Below, piece by piece: positions 52,228-59,905 of a stretch of 64,000 nucleotides of DNA. The notes below the pieces were generated by a model, which saw only the letters and a list, made by a program, of their open reading frames with translations, was not told the DNA's origin and ran no database searches. Position 1 is the first letter of the stretch; every line of letters begins with the position of its first letter. Origin of the DNA: Microvirga ossetica (GTDB lineage Bacteria; Pseudomonadota; Alphaproteobacteria; Rhizobiales; Beijerinckiaceae); NCBI RefSeq assembly GCF_002741015.1, contig NZ_CP016616.1:1533501-1597500 (forward strand). Reading direction: 5' to 3'. The translations under genes and the position numbers were made by a program.

Positions 52228-52977
52228 TCACTTCCTGCTGTCCCCGCTTTGCCGCGCCTCATCGCGACGTTGCGTCAAGTGCAGATAGTTGGGGTTGAAA
52301 TCGGCAAACATCGTCAAACGCTCGACATCCGGGATGGTGACGGTGTGCCCTTTCAGCGTGATCAGACCCTCCACCCGGAGTTGTCGCACGATGCGGTTGA
52401 GATGGACCCCGGTCATGGCCAGCGTATCGGCCAGTTGCCGTTGCGTCAGCGGCAGCACGAAACTGTTGTCGGTGGCCAGCCCGACCGCCTGAAGACGCAC
52501 CAGCAACTCGCACAAAAGATGGGCCAGCCGTTTGTCGGCAGGTCTTCGGCTCATGTTGACCAGCCACTCCCGCAAGGTGCCTTGATCCGCCAGCGTTGAC
52601 CACCAGAGAGCACGGGTGATGGTCCTGGAATGGGCGGTCAGGTCCTCGATCATGGTGTGGGGCAGCAATGCGACTTTGCAGGCTGTGAGCGTTCCGATGG
52701 TGTGATCAATCTTGCTTAAAATCGGCACGTGCAGATCACAGCAATCCCCCGGAACAAGGTAAGCCATGATCTGGCGACCTCCGTCCGGCAGGAGCTTGTA
52801 GCGGCAGGCAAAGCCTTCCAGGATCACATGGACGTTCTCAGGGCTGTCATCTTCCAAGATCAGATCGTGCCGGGGCTTGAACTGCCGCACGTCTCGGACA
52901 GCCTGCTCCAGCACCTGCCGGTCCTGATCAGACAGCGTAGCGCCATACTCAAGCTTCAGAACGAATGGGGTGGGCAT
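52228..52977 (-). CDS. Crp/Fnr-family transcriptional regulator
   Basis: A 249-aa regulator. Cyclic-nucleotide-binding-fold domain (about 20-130: LILEDDSPENVHVILEGFAC, LPDGGRQIMAYLVPGDCCDL), dimerisation helix (about 130-165) and winged HTH (LPLTQRQLADTLAMTGVHLN, RIVRQLRVEGLITLKG). It lacks the N-terminal Fnr iron-sulfur cysteines. Effector unknown; two nucleotide cyclases lie in the same region. ATG 52977 follows GGAGGG; a GTG at 52983 is the alternative. A palindrome sits just upstream. Confidence 0.9.
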   Translation of the reverse strand: MPTPFVLKLEYGATLSDQDRQVLEQAVRDVRQFKPRHDLILEDDSPENVHVILEGFACRYKLLPDGGRQIMAYLVPGDCCDLHVPILSKIDHTIGTLTACKVALLPHTMIEDLTAHSRTITRALWWSTLADQGTLREWLVNMSRRPADKRLAHLLCELLVRLQAVGLATDNSFVLPLTQRQLADTLAMTGVHLNRIVRQLRVEGLITLKGHTVTIPDVERLTMFADFNPNYLHLTQRRDEARQSGDSRK

Positions 52978-52986
52978 GGCCACCCT

Positions 52987-53006
52987 CCATCACCGGAACG
53001 TGATGG
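52987..53006. promoter_or_regulatory. Candidate Crp/Fnr-type operator upstream of the regulator gene
   Basis: CCATCAC (52987-52993), 6 bases, GTGATGG (53000-53006) form a perfect 7-bp dyad with the 6-base spacer typical of Crp/Fnr sites. It begins 9 bp before the start codon, overlapping the ribosome site region, a position that would block expression. Autorepression is inferred. Confidence 0.5.
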
Positions 53007-53141
53007 TATCAGACTAACCCGCGTTGTGGCTATGCGCTAAGAGTGAGCCCCGAGGCCCCTGAGTAGCAGGACTTTTGTCCGCGTCGCTGCCGTGCAGAGG
53101 AGCACCATTGGCCGTCATTTGCGCCAGTGCTGGGAGATCGA

Positions 53142-53378
53142 ATGAAACTTGGCTTTCAACGGGTCACCGTAGACACGCATGCTCCCGATGACGAGGGCTG
53201 CCTCGTGTTTGCCGGTAATCGGCTCGTGGCGGTGTTGGTGCGGTTGTCGGACCTGCATGGTCAAGAGGCAGGACGTTGGTATCTGGAACATGGCTTTGGC
53301 CGTTTAGACGGACCGGCTCACCCGATTTTCGACGATTTGGATGAGGCAGAGGACTGGGTGGCTCAGCGCATTAGCTGA
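53142..53378 (+). CDS. Small conserved hypothetical protein, 78 aa
   Basis: MKLGFQRVTVDTHAPDDEGC followed by LVFAGNRLVAVLVRLSDLHG, GRWYLEHGFGRLDG and PIFDDLDEAEDWVAQRI. An alpha/beta single-domain protein resembling short stress-cluster proteins that modify or sense nothing known. GGGAGA precedes ATG 53142. No family assigned. Confidence 0.6.
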   Translation: MKLGFQRVTVDTHAPDDEGCLVFAGNRLVAVLVRLSDLHGQEAGRWYLEHGFGRLDGPAHPIFDDLDEAEDWVAQRIS

Positions 53379-53442
53379 CGTGAAGCTCGGTCATTCAAGC
53401 TGTCACCGGGAACCGCCCACGGTTGTGTCCATCATGCCAGCT

Positions 53443-54270
53443 TCAGCAAAATGACCCCTCTTCGGAACAAGGGTCATGGAAGCACTGAGACCGCTCATTT
53501 CGGGCGGGCTGAGTCAACGACTGGAACGGGGGCAAGCCCGCGACCTCTCGGACGATCTTCTCTCTAATGGCCTCGATGAAATGACTCCGCTTCCTGACCG
53601 GGATCAAGAAGGCTCCCGGACCACCGATCACGCAATCCCGAAAGTAGAGGTCCAGGCTTTCCAACCCCGAGCCATCGGGATCGGGGCGCTTCAGCATGAT
53701 CGGCAACCCATTGATGGTGATGTCTTGCGCTATGGCCTCGTCGCGGGCCTTGGTCACCATCCGACCCTGGTTATTGACCCCATCTCCGGAAATATCGATG
53801 ACCTGACGGGACGCATGGACCGGACTCTCGCGAAGCTTCCGGACCCCGAAATCGATGGCGCTCGATATGGACGTGTGCCTGCCGCGTCGCATCGAGTGAC
53901 CAGCAAGACTCGCGGCGAATTTGAACCCATCTGCGGGATGCTCGATCACGGTCCAGGGAACGACGATCTCCTGAAGGGAAGCATCAGCCCATTCGACATA
54001 CATGACGGCGATGCGACCGATGGCACCTTTGCGGACGGCGTTGTGAACCTCCGTGGATCGGAATGCCTCAATGAAGCCGTGCCGTTGCATCTCCTGCTCG
54101 TCAAACTCCATCGAGGGGGACACATCGACGGCCAGCACCAAGGCCAGATCGACGGTCGTTTGGGCAGAGGCGCTGACAGAGCCGCCGAGAAACAGGAATG
54201 CAGTCAGAAACGGCAGCCACGCAGCATTAGGGCCGATGATTGGAGGGGAAAGGGAATTTCGTGAAAGCAT
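53443..54270 (-). CDS. DUF1194 (von Willebrand A-like) secreted protein
   Basis: A 275-aa protein with an N-terminal signal (hydrophobic PFLTAFLFLGGSVSASAQ, cleavage after SASA). The vWA-like DUF1194 domain has the MIDAS-type motif LAVDVSPSMEFDEQEMQRHG near residue 47, SISSAIDFG and VIDISGDGVNNQG. Probably periplasmic; it may bind a divalent metal and a protein partner. Function not established. Confidence 0.85.
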   Translation of the reverse strand: MLSRNSLSPPIIGPNAAWLPFLTAFLFLGGSVSASAQTTVDLALVLAVDVSPSMEFDEQEMQRHGFIEAFRSTEVHNAVRKGAIGRIAVMYVEWADASLQEIVVPWTVIEHPADGFKFAASLAGHSMRRGRHTSISSAIDFGVRKLRESPVHASRQVIDISGDGVNNQGRMVTKARDEAIAQDITINGLPIMLKRPDPDGSGLESLDLYFRDCVIGGPGAFLIPVRKRSHFIEAIREKIVREVAGLPPFQSLTQPARNERSQCFHDPCSEEGSFC

Positions 54271-54456
54271 ATCATGCCCTCCACCCTGATCGGCCTGTTC
54301 GCACGAGGCCGAAGTGTGCGTCAGACTACGCCCGCCCTACGGGCCTTTAATCCAAGAACACGGAAACCAAGCGCTTCCTGACATCGGGAACAATGCCACT
54401 GGAGACCACCAAACCGCTCGGTTCAACGCTAGTGACTTTTGCGACCGAACGCGGGG

Positions 54457-54672
54457 TCAGAGCGACACGGTATGGACGATCTCGCCGCTTTCGTCCATGA
54501 CTGCGACCGTCCAGCAGGAGTCGTGCCGCACCTGATGGAGCAGTCCGCCTCGGAGTTCCGCTGCGGTCTTGTCAGCCGCTCCTTGGGCTGTCAGCGGGTC
54601 GGGCAGATCGACGCCCTCATCGTCCCACACGAGGTTGTCCTCAGAGCGAAGGTGGAAGAAGTAACGAGGTAT
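54457..54672 (-). CDS. DUF6894-type small protein with an ATA start
   Basis: Minus-strand frame of 71 codons: PRYFFHLRSEDNLVWDDEGV, DLPDPLTAQGAADKTAAELR, then a tail SCWTVAVMDESGEIVHTVSL and TGA. This is the hallmark MPRYFFHxRxxDxxxxDxEGxxLPD pattern of a very common Rhizobiales small-protein family. Where the ATG should be the codon is ATA (54672-54670), preceded at the right distance by CGGAGG. Either ATA is used as a rare start or the start codon has mutated. The rest is intact. Confidence 0.7.
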   Translation of the reverse strand: MPRYFFHLRSEDNLVWDDEGVDLPDPLTAQGAADKTAAELRGGLLHQVRHDSCWTVAVMDESGEIVHTVSL

Positions 54673-54729
54673 CTGAGCCTCCGTATAATCAGCACCCTGC
54701 CTTGTAACTGCCGTCCGACGCAGGAAATC

Positions 54730-54750
54730 TCAGGTCTCGGTGAGACCTGA
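54730..54750. other. 9-bp perfect hairpin
   Basis: TCAGGTCTC, loop GGT, GAGACCTGA. It lies about 60 bp upstream of the ATA-start gene and could belong to its leader or to a terminator on the opposite strand. No T-run follows on either side. Confidence 0.4.
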
Positions 54751-54839
54751 TGATGGTGCTGCCGAGCCGGTGCTCCATTCTCTCGGAGAATCCTACGGCT
54801 CCTACCTGTCTCGTTCCCCCGCACCGCTGCTTAAAAGAA

Positions 54840-54865
54840 GCAGGAGACCGCGAACGATCTCCTGC
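54840..54865 (+). other. 8-bp hairpin in the leader of a small ORF
   Basis: GCAGGAGA and TCTCCTGC are perfectly complementary with a 10-base loop, ending about 6 bases before the AGAGGGAG ribosome site of ATG 54884. It could mask or expose that site, or end an upstream transcript. Confidence 0.4.
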
Positions 54866-54883
54866 CAGTCAGAGGGAGTGAAC

Positions 54884-55069
54884 ATGAAGAAGCCTCAAGG
54901 AAAGTCCCGATATCCTTCGGCAATCAACCAATACCCCAAATGCGAACGCCGTTCCCGCATAAGCGTACAATTTCAACGATTTTCTTTAGCATTTTCAATC
55001 TATGTTTATGTTAATGATACTAACATAAACATAGATCAACATTCTGAAGCAAAAATAACCATAGATTGA
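54884..55069 (+). CDS. Possible small protein, 61 aa
   Basis: ATG 54884 has a strong GAGGGAG ribosome site. It encodes MKKPQGKSRYPSAINQYPKC and an aromatic-rich second half (FSLAFSIYVYVNDTNINIDQ). The second half lies across the perfect AT-rich inverted repeat at 54999-55035, so its residues may simply reflect that repeat. Existence as a protein is uncertain. Confidence 0.35.
   Translation: MKKPQGKSRYPSAINQYPKCERRSRISVQFQRFSLAFSIYVYVNDTNINIDQHSEAKITID
54999..55035. repeat. Perfect AT-rich 15-bp inverted repeat
   Basis: TCTATGTTTATGTTA (54999-55013), 7-base spacer, TAACATAAACATAGA (55021-55035). All 15 pairs match, and only 3 are G-C, in contrast with the GC-rich genome. A further CATAGATTG follows at about 55062. 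The surrounding 54673-55515 is otherwise gene-poor. It could be a regulator or recombinase site or an imported end sequence; it lacks the GC stem of a terminator. Confidence 0.75.
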
Positions 55070-55515
55070 CGTTTTACTTTGACGTGAGCGGAAAAGTCCC
55101 GAATTCTCTGATCGACAATAGTGGCGTTCTTGGCGACAGCGGGTGGGGTTGCCGCCACGGCGCTCGTGGCAAATCCTCATCGCTCATCGCACCGGTTGTA
55201 TGTTGATGCTGGGCCGAGGCAGAGGCCAGAAAACCCGTGTTAACAACGCAGCACAGAGGCTCTGCGCGTACCGAGACTACCATCGTCAGCATCAGCTATG
55301 ACTTGCGGATTCTGCTAATACTTTAAGCACTGAGAACTACCGCTTCGCACATCGGACAGATTGAGACGGCACTCTGGATATAGCTCGAACACCCTCTTTT
55401 GATACTGCAAACGCACCGAAACTTGGTTCAAGCGACATACGCATTCGCTATAAAGCAAAGTTTATCTACGATCTTCTGTAAGTAACGCTAGCGACTCTTT
55501 ATCAGGAGAATAGTC

Positions 55516-56049
55516 ATGCCTTATAACTATATTCTTAGAGACGCGTTCGGCGGTCGTATCGATAGCAATACAGATGTCATCTATGGAAAAGAATCAAATC
55601 AAACCAATGGCGGGAAGGATGTCATCAAGGGTCTTGGTGGCAATGACACAATCTATGCAAACAGCGGAAACGACATCATAGATGCTGGCACCGGAGACGA
55701 TCTGATAAACAGCGGATTTGGCGACGACATATTCTACTTCGGCCAAAACTCGGGATACGACACCATCAAGGACTTCGGCCACTCAACCGGCAACCGAGAC
55801 AAGATCGTGGTCGATGGCATCTACAACGGCTACTTTAAAAGCCTCTTCACAGGCGAAGTTGTTCTCAAGTTCGACCACAATCGAGACGGCAGCACCGACG
55901 CATGGGTGTTGCTGTCAGGCGTCGGCGAAAGTGAGTGGTTAAGCGCAGGGAATGTGATTGTGACCAATCCATCAGCATCTGAGTTCGTATTGGCCAAAGC
56001 GGAATTGGCAAAATGGGATCAAGCCAATGCAAGCTTTTTCGGAGTTTGA
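55516..56049 (+). CDS. RTX calcium-binding repeat protein
   Basis: A 177-aa secreted-type protein. GGKDVIKGLGGNDTIYANSG, NDIIDAGTGDDLINSGFGDD gives about three RTX nonapeptides (residues 33-75), followed by FGQNSGYDTIKDFGHSTG and a beta-rich C-terminal domain ending in FFGV, consistent with type I secretion. No enzyme domain. CAGGAGA precedes the ATG, and a possible TATAAA box lies near 55462. Codon use is AT-richer than the left part of the window, suggesting transfer. Confidence 0.85.
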   Translation: MPYNYILRDAFGGRIDSNTDVIYGKESNQTNGGKDVIKGLGGNDTIYANSGNDIIDAGTGDDLINSGFGDDIFYFGQNSGYDTIKDFGHSTGNRDKIVVDGIYNGYFKSLFTGEVVLKFDHNRDGSTDAWVLLSGVGESEWLSAGNVIVTNPSASEFVLAKAELAKWDQANASFFGV

Positions 56050-56184
56050 GACTTAGGAACGAAGCAAGACTACATCTCCCAGGGGCGGTCGATCCGCCCC
56101 TTCTCAACCTCACGTGCCCCGATGCAAGCTGGACACCCTGTCCAACCGGCAGCACAATTGATCGGGAACTGCACCGAGGGTCCG

Positions 56185-57963
56185 ATGGGTCCGCAGGAGA
56201 ACAAGGTCGAGCGGCGGCTGGTAGCGATCTTCGCGGCTGACGTGGCAGGCTACTCCCGTCTCATGAGCCGGGATGAGACTGGGACGCTCCGAAGTCTGAC
56301 TGACCATCGCGAAGTTATGGATCGGATGATTTCTGAGCACGGTGGGCGGATCGCGAATACGGCTGGTGATAGTGTCCTTGCCGAGTTCCCCAGTGCCGTC
56401 GATGCCGTCCAATGCGCCGTGGCAGTGCAGGAGGTATTCGCGCAAAACAACCAAGACCGGCCCGACAAGGAGCGCGTCCAATTCAGGATCGGGATACATG
56501 TCGGCGACGTGATGGTGAGCGGAGGCGACCTCTTCGGGGACGGCGTGAACATCGCTGCCCGGCTCGAAAGTCTCGCTGAACCAGGAGGGCTTTGCATTTC
56601 GGACGCTACTTACGGGTATGTGCGCAAGGCTCTGCCATTTCCGTTTACCGATCTCGGCTCGCAGCGGGTGAAGAATATTGAGGAACCGATCCGAGCTTTC
56701 ACCCTGAAGGCAACCCGTCCCATGTCAGCGGGAACGGAAAGTACCAAACCCCTCCCCCTTCCTGACAAACCCTCCATTGCCGTCCTGCCCTTCACCAACA
56801 TGAGTGTCGATCCGGAGCAGGAGTTCTTCGCGGATGGAATTACCGAGGACATCATTACGGGCCTATCCCGGCTGAAGTGGCTCTTCGTCATCGCCCGCAA
56901 CTCCACCTTCACATACAAGGGCAAGGCTGTCGATGTCCGACAGGTGGCTCGTGAGCTTGGCGTCCGTTACGTCCTCGAAGGAAGTGTCAGGGCGTCTGGC
57001 AAACGTATCCGCATCACCGGGCAGCTAATCGACGCCGAAACGGGCAAGCACATCTGGGCCGAACGATACGACCGCCAGCTTGAGGATATCTTCACTGTTC
57101 AGGATGAGATTACGGAAAACGTGGTCGCCACCATCGAGCCACACCTCTATGCCGAAGAAGGCTTGAGATCCTCTCAACAGTCTCCTGAGAGTATTGCCAC
57201 CTGGGGCCTCGTTGTCCGAGCCATCACACTGATCAATCGGGTTGAGCGGCAGGCTAACCAAGAGGCACAAGCTCTTCTTGAACTCGCCATCAGTAAAGAA
57301 CCCTCTTATGCCCGAGCCTATGCATTTCTCGCTTGGGCCAAGTGGTGGCAGGTCTTCAGTCAGTGGTTTTCTGAAAAGAATTCTGGCCTTGACGGTCTCT
57401 ACAGAGAAACCGAGGATCTGGCCGAACGTGCCTTAGCCCTTGATTCCGATGAGCCTTGGGCACGCATGACGTTTGGGCTTACGCTAAGTGGCGCTGGTCA
57501 CCATGATAGGGCTTTGGAGCAGTTCCGCACCGCGCTTGATGCTCACCCGAACTGGGCTTTGGGTCACACGATGCACGGGGTGGCGCTCCTTCGAGCCGGA
57601 TATTTCGAAGATGCAATTTCGGAAACAGGTCACGCGCTCCGCATGAGCCCGGTGGACCCCTTCGCAGGTCTCTACACTGTATTCCATGGGCTGGCGCTGC
57701 TTGCTGCCCGGAGATTCCCTGAGGCTCTTGTTTATCTCCGTAAATCCATTAAGGGGCTCCCTGATCTTGTGAGCCATTATAACCCTCTGATCAGTTGTTG
57801 TGGCCACCTGGGTCTAATGGATGAGGCGCAAATGTACTTGCAGAAGCGGAACAGCATCACTGGCCGTCCGTATCGCGTGAGTGTTGTGCGTCAAGGCATG
57901 AGCCGGTTTGCCCATGGTGAAGTGTTCGTGGAAGGCTTAGTCAAGGCCGGGGTTCCCGAGTGA
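56185..57963 (+). CDS. Class III adenylate/guanylate cyclase with TolB-like and TPR regions
   Basis: A 592-aa protein. Cyclase domain (about 5-180): metal Asp in IFAADVAGYSRLMSRDE, second in NTAGDSVLAEFPSAVDA, Asn/Arg in GDGVNIAARLESL, Lys in SQRVKNIEEP. A TolB-N-like region (about 198-330) has IAVLPFTNMSVDPEQEFFAD and VRYVLEGSVRASGKRIRITG. TPR-like helices (about 345-570) have ALALDSDEPWARMTFGLTLS. This is a common rhizobial architecture; TPRs probably mediate partner control of cAMP production. ATG 56185 (GAGGG upstream) is chosen over in-frame ATG 56122. Confidence 0.9.
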   Translation: MGPQENKVERRLVAIFAADVAGYSRLMSRDETGTLRSLTDHREVMDRMISEHGGRIANTAGDSVLAEFPSAVDAVQCAVAVQEVFAQNNQDRPDKERVQFRIGIHVGDVMVSGGDLFGDGVNIAARLESLAEPGGLCISDATYGYVRKALPFPFTDLGSQRVKNIEEPIRAFTLKATRPMSAGTESTKPLPLPDKPSIAVLPFTNMSVDPEQEFFADGITEDIITGLSRLKWLFVIARNSTFTYKGKAVDVRQVARELGVRYVLEGSVRASGKRIRITGQLIDAETGKHIWAERYDRQLEDIFTVQDEITENVVATIEPHLYAEEGLRSSQQSPESIATWGLVVRAITLINRVERQANQEAQALLELAISKEPSYARAYAFLAWAKWWQVFSQWFSEKNSGLDGLYRETEDLAERALALDSDEPWARMTFGLTLSGAGHHDRALEQFRTALDAHPNWALGHTMHGVALLRAGYFEDAISETGHALRMSPVDPFAGLYTVFHGLALLAARRFPEALVYLRKSIKGLPDLVSHYNPLISCCGHLGLMDEAQMYLQKRNSITGRPYRVSVVRQGMSRFAHGEVFVEGLVKAGVPE

Positions 57964-58036
57964 GTTGCTCCGAATAGGCGATTGAGGTTTGCAGCCCGAC
58001 CGTGCTGGGCTTGCTGATGACTCGCAACGCAGTTTA

Positions 58037-58061
58037 GGAAATCCACAGAGCGTCCTGCGTT
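58037..58061 (+). promoter_or_regulatory. Near-consensus EcfG promoter of the VOC gene
   Basis: GGAAA, 16 bases, CGTT. Only the last base of the -35 element departs from GGAAC. It ends 29 bp before ATG 58091. Confidence 0.45.
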
Positions 58062-58090
58062 ATGCGGCCATCCACCAAGGAGACTTGGCC

Positions 58091-58489
58091 ATGTCGGACC
58101 TTTTCACCCTGCACCATGTCTCGCTCTATGTGCGGGATGTCGATGCAAGTGCCACTTTCTACGCCACTGTCCTTGGGCTTGAGGAAATCCCCAACAGGGT
58201 CGGCAAGAGCCATATCCGCTGGTTTACCGTCGACGGCTTTCGGACCTTCCACCTGATCGGCGGCGACTCAGAACCAGAGCGACCGCGCCAATTCTCTACG
58301 CACGTGGCACTCGCCACCAGAGACTTCGCTGCGGCGCTGGCTCGCTTGGAGCAGCACGGGGTGACGTATGTCAGCCTTGCCCGTCAGCCGAGGGATATCA
58401 CCATCCGGCCAGACGGCGTTCGTCAGGTCTACTTCCAGGACCCTGACGGACACTGGATCGAAATCAACGATGCCAACGCCGAACCCTGA
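58091..58489 (+). CDS. VOC-family glyoxalase/bleomycin-resistance-type protein
   Basis: A 132-aa protein with two VOC modules: LHHVSLYVRDVDASATFYAT and STHVALATRDFAAALARLEQ, plus QVYFQDPDGHWIEINDAN. Potential metal ligands (His in LHHVSLY and STHVAL, Glu in IEIN) are in place. Acts on small molecules; substrate unknown. AAGGAG precedes ATG 58091. It may be stress-induced, given the upstream near-consensus EcfG promoter. Confidence 0.88.
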   Translation: MSDLFTLHHVSLYVRDVDASATFYATVLGLEEIPNRVGKSHIRWFTVDGFRTFHLIGGDSEPERPRQFSTHVALATRDFAAALARLEQHGVTYVSLARQPRDITIRPDGVRQVYFQDPDGHWIEINDANAEP

Positions 58490-58563
58490 GCAGCGAACAA
58501 ATCGCTGCGACCGGCGCTCCGAAACTCGTCAACAGTCTGGCCACTGGCATTGATGGGCTCTCC

Positions 58564-58705
58564 TCAATCACCAGCGGTCCTGCCCTCGATCAAGCGATTC
58601 AAGAAATCATCAGGTCCAGGGGTCATGCTTGAGATCTCCTTCAAACCGTTTTCAACAATCTCGTAGTCGATAAGATCGCGACTGAATTCGATGATGATCT
58701 TCTGT
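58564..58705 (-). pseudogene. Truncated paralog of the 51462-51692 gene
   Basis: QKIIIEFSRDLIDYEIVENG and LKEISSMTPGPDDFLNRLIE match VKVGPELIDYEIGENSLMEL and the tail of the 51462 protein, but the first half is missing. The break is joined directly to the duplicated block at 58718, which shows a deletion of about 170 bp relative to copy 1. Confidence 0.65.
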
Positions 58706-58717
58706 TCGATAAAAGAG

Positions 58718-59014
58718 CGACCCAAACTGGCCATGGCGGCAGCCCTAATCGGGCTTGAGATAGAACCAGAATTTGCGCAACAATCTGTCCCGTTTCTCCT
58801 GGATGACAGAGCTTGAGCGGCGTATAATTCGGTCATAGCCAAGGTGGAGCGAAGCCATGACGATGACCGCTCACAGGCACAACTACCCTGCCCATGAGAG
58901 CGCCTCATCCGCTCGGCGTGCCCGTAACCGGCGTCGGCGACAGCACCTGAGGCATCCCAGCCCATGACACGGGAGCAGCGGGTTGCCCTGGTTGAGGAGG
59001 CTCGCGCCGCCCGC
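58718..59014 (+). repeat. Direct duplication, copy 2
   Basis: Nearly identical to 51864-52175, including the TATAAT element, but missing 15 bases (five codons) and one further base inside the small-protein gene. It diverges abruptly after the shared GCGCCGCCCGC. Confidence 0.85.
58857..58967 (+). pseudogene. Frameshifted copy of the 52002 small basic protein gene
   Basis: MTMTAHRHNYPAHESASSAR follows the 66-aa copy, but a 1-base deletion after QHLRH gives PSP and TGA, so only 36 residues remain. The lost tail (MTREQRVALVEEARAAR) is still readable in another frame downstream. Confidence 0.7.
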
Positions 59015-59118
59015 GGTACTGCGTAGCAGGCCGCAGAGGCTGCGGATGCTCTGATGTTGACCGCGCCACCTGACCAGCAGTGGGCCTATGGGAATGGCTG
59101 GGGGTAGGTCGCGGCGAG

Positions 59119-59277
59119 CTATAGCGCTGTAGCCTGTCTGATCCGATTGGGGGCTTCACGCCACGCCGCGTTGCGCCGCTTAGCCAACGACCGGTCCTGG
59201 TCAAGTTCAAAGGCAATCGGGTCGAGAAAGGCGGCGAGATCAGCAATCCGTTCATTCAAACCGTTTGGCTCCTGCAT
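59119..59277 (-). CDS. Small hypothetical protein, 52 aa
   Basis: MQEPNGLNERIADLAAFLDP then IAFELDQDRSLAKRRNAAWR and a short tail. Coding-like composition with one long helix; starts at ATG 59277. Function unknown. Lies beyond the end of the duplicated block. Confidence 0.5.
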   Translation of the reverse strand: MQEPNGLNERIADLAAFLDPIAFELDQDRSLAKRRNAAWREAPNRIRQATAL

Positions 59278-59342
59278 CCTTCAATACCCAACTCTGTTTG
59301 ATGAAAGCCATGGCAAAGTGGAGGTTAGCCAAAGCGGGCGGC

Positions 59343-59594
59343 TCAGGTTTTCGCTGATGGTGGATGCCTCCGGGATGGCGGCACGTTGGCTGTACCAGAG
59401 CTACGGCTTTCCGACCTTACCCAGTGCCCCTCATGCCACTCCCACCGAATGCGGCCTTGTCCAGTGTCGGTGACACAGCAAATACCAGCATTGGAACCAG
59501 TTTCGATCATCGCGTACTCCCTCGCCACGACCAGACACGGCTGATCGGCAGCTTGATCCGCTTCGTTGGGGGCGCTTTCATGACGCAACCCCAT
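59343..59594 (-). CDS. Doubtful small ORF, up to 83 aa
   Basis: Contains MIETGSNAGICCVTDTGQGR followed by IRWEWHEGHWVRSESR, which has some protein character, but the ends are Ser/Pro/Arg-rich as in shadow frames. It overlaps the start of the plus-strand gene at 59580. Listed because the 59278-59579 gap otherwise holds nothing recognisable. Confidence 0.28.
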   Translation of the reverse strand: MGLRHESAPNEADQAADQPCLVVAREYAMIETGSNAGICCVTDTGQGRIRWEWHEGHWVRSESRSSGTANVPPSRRHPPSAKT

Positions 59595-59870
59595 AACGAG
59601 GGTGAGGTATGTAAGTTCCGCGAACTCAGGAATCGAATACTGGACCGGAATCGATTGGCTCGACTGGCCGAGAAGGTCGGGGCCGACCTTGAGCTATGCG
59701 ACCTTCTCGATAGGATCGCACTCGACTGCCCGAGGAAATCCCGCCCGTGGGAGGGGCCTGCTGGTCAGTACGATCCCCAATGCAAGGCGCAGTTCACCGA
59801 CCTTGAAGCTACCAGCCGCCCTCCCCCGATGCGGAAGATGACGGTGATCCAGGGGGCAAACGATAGGTGA
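59580..59870 (+). CDS. Paralog of the 43804 small protein, Cys motif altered
   Basis: A 96-aa protein. NRLARLAEKVGADLELCDLL, DRIALDCPRKSRPWEGPAGQ, YDPQCKAQFTDLEATSRPPP and the tail MRKMTVIQG closely follow the 43804 protein. The N-terminal CPFC of that protein is replaced by unrelated CKFRELRNR, so any zinc site is incomplete. This suggests recombination or decay of the first part. ATG 59580 has no strong ribosome site. Confidence 0.5.
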   Translation: MTQPHNEGEVCKFRELRNRILDRNRLARLAEKVGADLELCDLLDRIALDCPRKSRPWEGPAGQYDPQCKAQFTDLEATSRPPPMRKMTVIQGANDR

Positions 59871-59905
59871 ACACGGGAGCGGCATGATCAAGGTGGGCGG
59901 GCGAG

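Noticed and set aside
55074..55292. Minus-strand 72-aa frame with a weak signal-like start
   Set aside because: No ribosome site, the hydrophobic stretch is interrupted, and the tail is Pro/Arg-rich; the opposite strand is equally unconvincing.
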